From Desulfamplus sp. (lineage in GTDB: Bacteria; Desulfobacterota; Desulfobacteria; Desulfobacterales; Desulfobacteraceae): a stretch of 7,918 bases of DNA. Positions 6,288-7,918 of this stretch are shown here, one piece after another (position 1 is the first letter of the stretch; each line of letters opens with the position of its first letter). The stretch is from assembly GCA_015233755.1 (NCBI GenBank), contig JADFXA010000043.1:4579-12496 (forward strand), in the 5' to 3' direction. The position numbers and the translations under genes are program-made. A model generated the notes under the pieces. The model made no database searches and was not told the origin of the DNA. It saw only the letters and a list, made by a program, of their open reading frames with translations.

Positions 6288-7918
6288 ATGGCACAATTTA
6301 TATCAGACCGTAGAGACATTGACTTTGTTTTGCATGAGATGCTTGATGCAGAATCTCTTTCAACAAAACATGAGCAATTTGAAGAATTTAACAAAAAAAC
6401 CATTGATCTTATTGTATCTGAGGCAAGAAACCTTGCAGTAAAAGAGATTCTGCCAACACAAAAAGAGGGAGATCAACAAGGGTGCAAATTAGAAAACGGT
6501 AAAGTAACAACTCCTGAACCATTTAAGAAACTTTATGACGTTCTTTGCGAAGGTGGCTGGCTTGCAACAACTGAATCTCCAGAGTGGGGTGGTCAAGGTA
6601 TGCCAAGAACGGTTGCTTCTGCTGCTGCTGAGTATTTCAACGGTGCAAACTATCCATTTATGATGTATCCAGGTCTGACACATGGAGCTGGAAAACTTGT
6701 TGAAGAGTTTGGAACTGATGAGCAAAAAAGGCTTTTCCTCAAAAATATGTATTCAGGAAAATGGGCAGGTACAATGCTTTTGACAGAGCCTGGTGCTGGT
6801 TCTGATGTTGGTGCTTTGACTACAAGTGCAAAAAAGAATCCTGACGGCACTTACTCAATTACTGGAGAGAAAATCTTTATATCTGGCGGAGAGCACGATT
6901 TGACTCCAAACATCATCCATCCTGTTCTTGCCCGCATTGAAGGTGCTCCTGAAGGGACAAGAGGTATTTCTCTATTTCTTGTGCCAAAATTTAGGGTAAA
7001 CCCAGATGGTTCTCTTGGTGAATTCAATGACGTTATCTGCACAGGTATTGAGCATAAAATGGGTATTCATGGCAACAGCACATGTTCTTTAGCACTTGGC
7101 AGCAACGGAAAATGTATCGGAACTCTTCTTGGAGAAGAGAACAAAGGCATGAAGGCGATGTTTGTAATGATGAACGAAGCCCGTCTGCTTGTAGGTTTTC
7201 AGGGATTTTCGTGTGCAACATCATCTTATATGTATGCTGTCAATTATGCTAAACAGAGAGTTCAAGGCAAAAGCCTTCTTGATATGATGAATCCTGACGC
7301 TAAAGCCGTTACAATCATAAACCACCCTGATGTTAGACGACAGCTTATGAAGATGAAGGTTTTTGTTGAAGGTATGAGAAGTATCCTCTACTATGTAACC
7401 TATTGTGCAGATATGGCTGTTGTTGGTGCAACTGAGGAAGAGCGTGCAAAATATCAGGGACTTGTTGAGGTTCTTACCCCGATTGCTAAAGGTTATGTTA
7501 CTGACAGAGCTTTTGATGTTTGTAGTCAAGGTATGCAAGTATATGGCGGATATGGTTTCATCGAAGAGTACCCAATGGCACAGCTTCTCAGAGATTGCCG
7601 TATTACCATGATTTACGAAGGGACAAACGGTATTCAAGCTATGGATCTTCTTGGTAGAAAACTTGGCATGAATAAAGGCAAACCAGTAATGGATCTGTTT
7701 GGTGAGATGCAAAAAACTCTTACAGTTGCTAAAGAGATTCCAACACTTGCCGTTTATACAGAGAAGCTTGAGAAAGCATTTAATAAATTGGCTGAAGTTG
7801 CCTTACACATGGGGCAGACAGCTATGTCTCCTAAAGTTCTTAATGCTTTTGCTAATGCTCACCCATTCCAAGATGCAACTGGTGATGTTGTTCTTGCATG
7901 GATGCTTCTTTGGAGAGC
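6288..7918 (+). CDS. Acyl-CoA dehydrogenase, long DmdC-like type (C-terminus outside window)
   Basis: This flavoenzyme forms the alpha,beta double bond in an acyl-CoA and passes electrons to electron-transfer flavoprotein. The 543 codons seen carry an N-terminal extension typical of the roughly 600-residue subfamily (MAQFISDRRDIDFVL), then the dehydrogenase core: WGGQG near 99-103, the flavin-contacting TEPGAGSDVG from T166, and MIYEGTNGIQ with E444 as probable catalytic base. The frame then enters the additional C-terminal domain characteristic of this subfamily (from about 470), with perhaps 50-60 residues missing. Related proteins include DmdC (methylmercaptopropionyl-CoA dehydrogenase) and many Desulfobacteraceae enzymes; the acyl chain cannot be told from sequence. 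AGGAGAGG precedes the start by about 9 nt. The FadR-like palindrome upstream suggests repression relieved by acyl-CoA. Confidence 0.96.
   Translation, partial: MAQFISDRRDIDFVLHEMLDAESLSTKHEQFEEFNKKTIDLIVSEARNLAVKEILPTQKEGDQQGCKLENGKVTTPEPFKKLYDVLCEGGWLATTESPEWGGQGMPRTVASAAAEYFNGANYPFMMYPGLTHGAGKLVEEFGTDEQKRLFLKNMYSGKWAGTMLLTEPGAGSDVGALTTSAKKNPDGTYSITGEKIFISGGEHDLTPNIIHPVLARIEGAPEGTRGISLFLVPKFRVNPDGSLGEFNDVICTGIEHKMGIHGNSTCSLALGSNGKCIGTLLGEENKGMKAMFVMMNEARLLVGFQGFSCATSSYMYAVNYAKQRVQGKSLLDMMNPDAKAVTIINHPDVRRQLMKMKVFVEGMRSILYYVTYCADMAVVGATEEERAKYQGLVEVLTPIAKGYVTDRAFDVCSQGMQVYGGYGFIEEYPMAQLLRDCRITMIYEGTNGIQAMDLLGRKLGMNKGKPVMDLFGEMQKTLTVAKEIPTLAVYTEKLEKAFNKLAEVALHMGQTAMSPKVLNAFANAHPFQDATGDVVLAWMLLWR

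Noticed and set aside
6489..7224. Several 63-78-codon minus-strand frames
   Set aside because: They are antisense shadows of the acyl-CoA dehydrogenase with no recognisable domains.
7221..7712. A 163-codon open frame on the minus strand
   Set aside because: It lies wholly inside the acyl-CoA dehydrogenase gene on the opposite strand. The dehydrogenase frame is unmistakable and the antisense translation resembles no protein family I recognise.
1..7918. Mobile elements, CRISPR arrays, tRNA or rRNA genes
   Set aside because: I looked for transposase or integrase motifs, regularly spaced repeats and tRNA-like arms and saw none. The gene content is ordinary chromosomal.

Overview
The window is AT-rich and reads as ordinary bacterial chromosome. 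The best pointers to the host are the acyl-CoA dehydrogenase at the right end, which resembles the long (about 600-residue) enzymes abundant in sulfate-reducing Desulfobacteraceae-like bacteria, and the N-terminal receiver of the sensor kinase at the left end. A Desulfobacterota (former deltaproteobacterial) host is my inference; no rRNA or other marker is present to prove it.

Layout from left to right: (1) 1-1882, minus strand: the first 627 codons of a large soluble hybrid sensor kinase (receiver, PAS, HisKA, HATPase, start of a second receiver), whose C-terminus lies outside the window. (2) 1883-2110: divergent promoter region. (3) 2111-3535, plus strand: purB, adenylosuccinate lyase. (4) 3536-3648: convergent gap with a perfect 14-bp stem-loop. 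(5) 3649-5950, minus strand: four small genes in a row, in transcription order a YciI-like protein, a DUF1456/YehS protein, a YbaK/ProX-type prolyl-tRNA editing deacylase and a DUF3334 protein. Gaps of about 130 bp separate the first three. Only the last pair is close (46 nt), so it is the only pair I would call a likely operon. (6) 5951-6287: a 337-bp divergent regulatory region with a perfect 18-bp palindrome of the form seen for TetR-family FadR operators. (7) 6288-7918, plus strand: an acyl-CoA dehydrogenase, complete at the N-terminus and cut by the window edge after 543 codons.

Functionally this is a mixed neighbourhood: signal transduction, purine synthesis, translation quality control, small proteins of unknown role, and fatty-acyl or short-chain acyl-CoA oxidation. 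I see no transposase, integrase, CRISPR array, tRNA or rRNA, and no clear sign of horizontal transfer. I found no convincing novel multi-gene system. The points most worth a second look are the FadR-like operator before the acyl-CoA dehydrogenase, the unusual domain order of the kinase, the uncharacterised DUF3334 protein with its CheX/CheC-like motif, and two intergenic hairpins without the usual U-tract.
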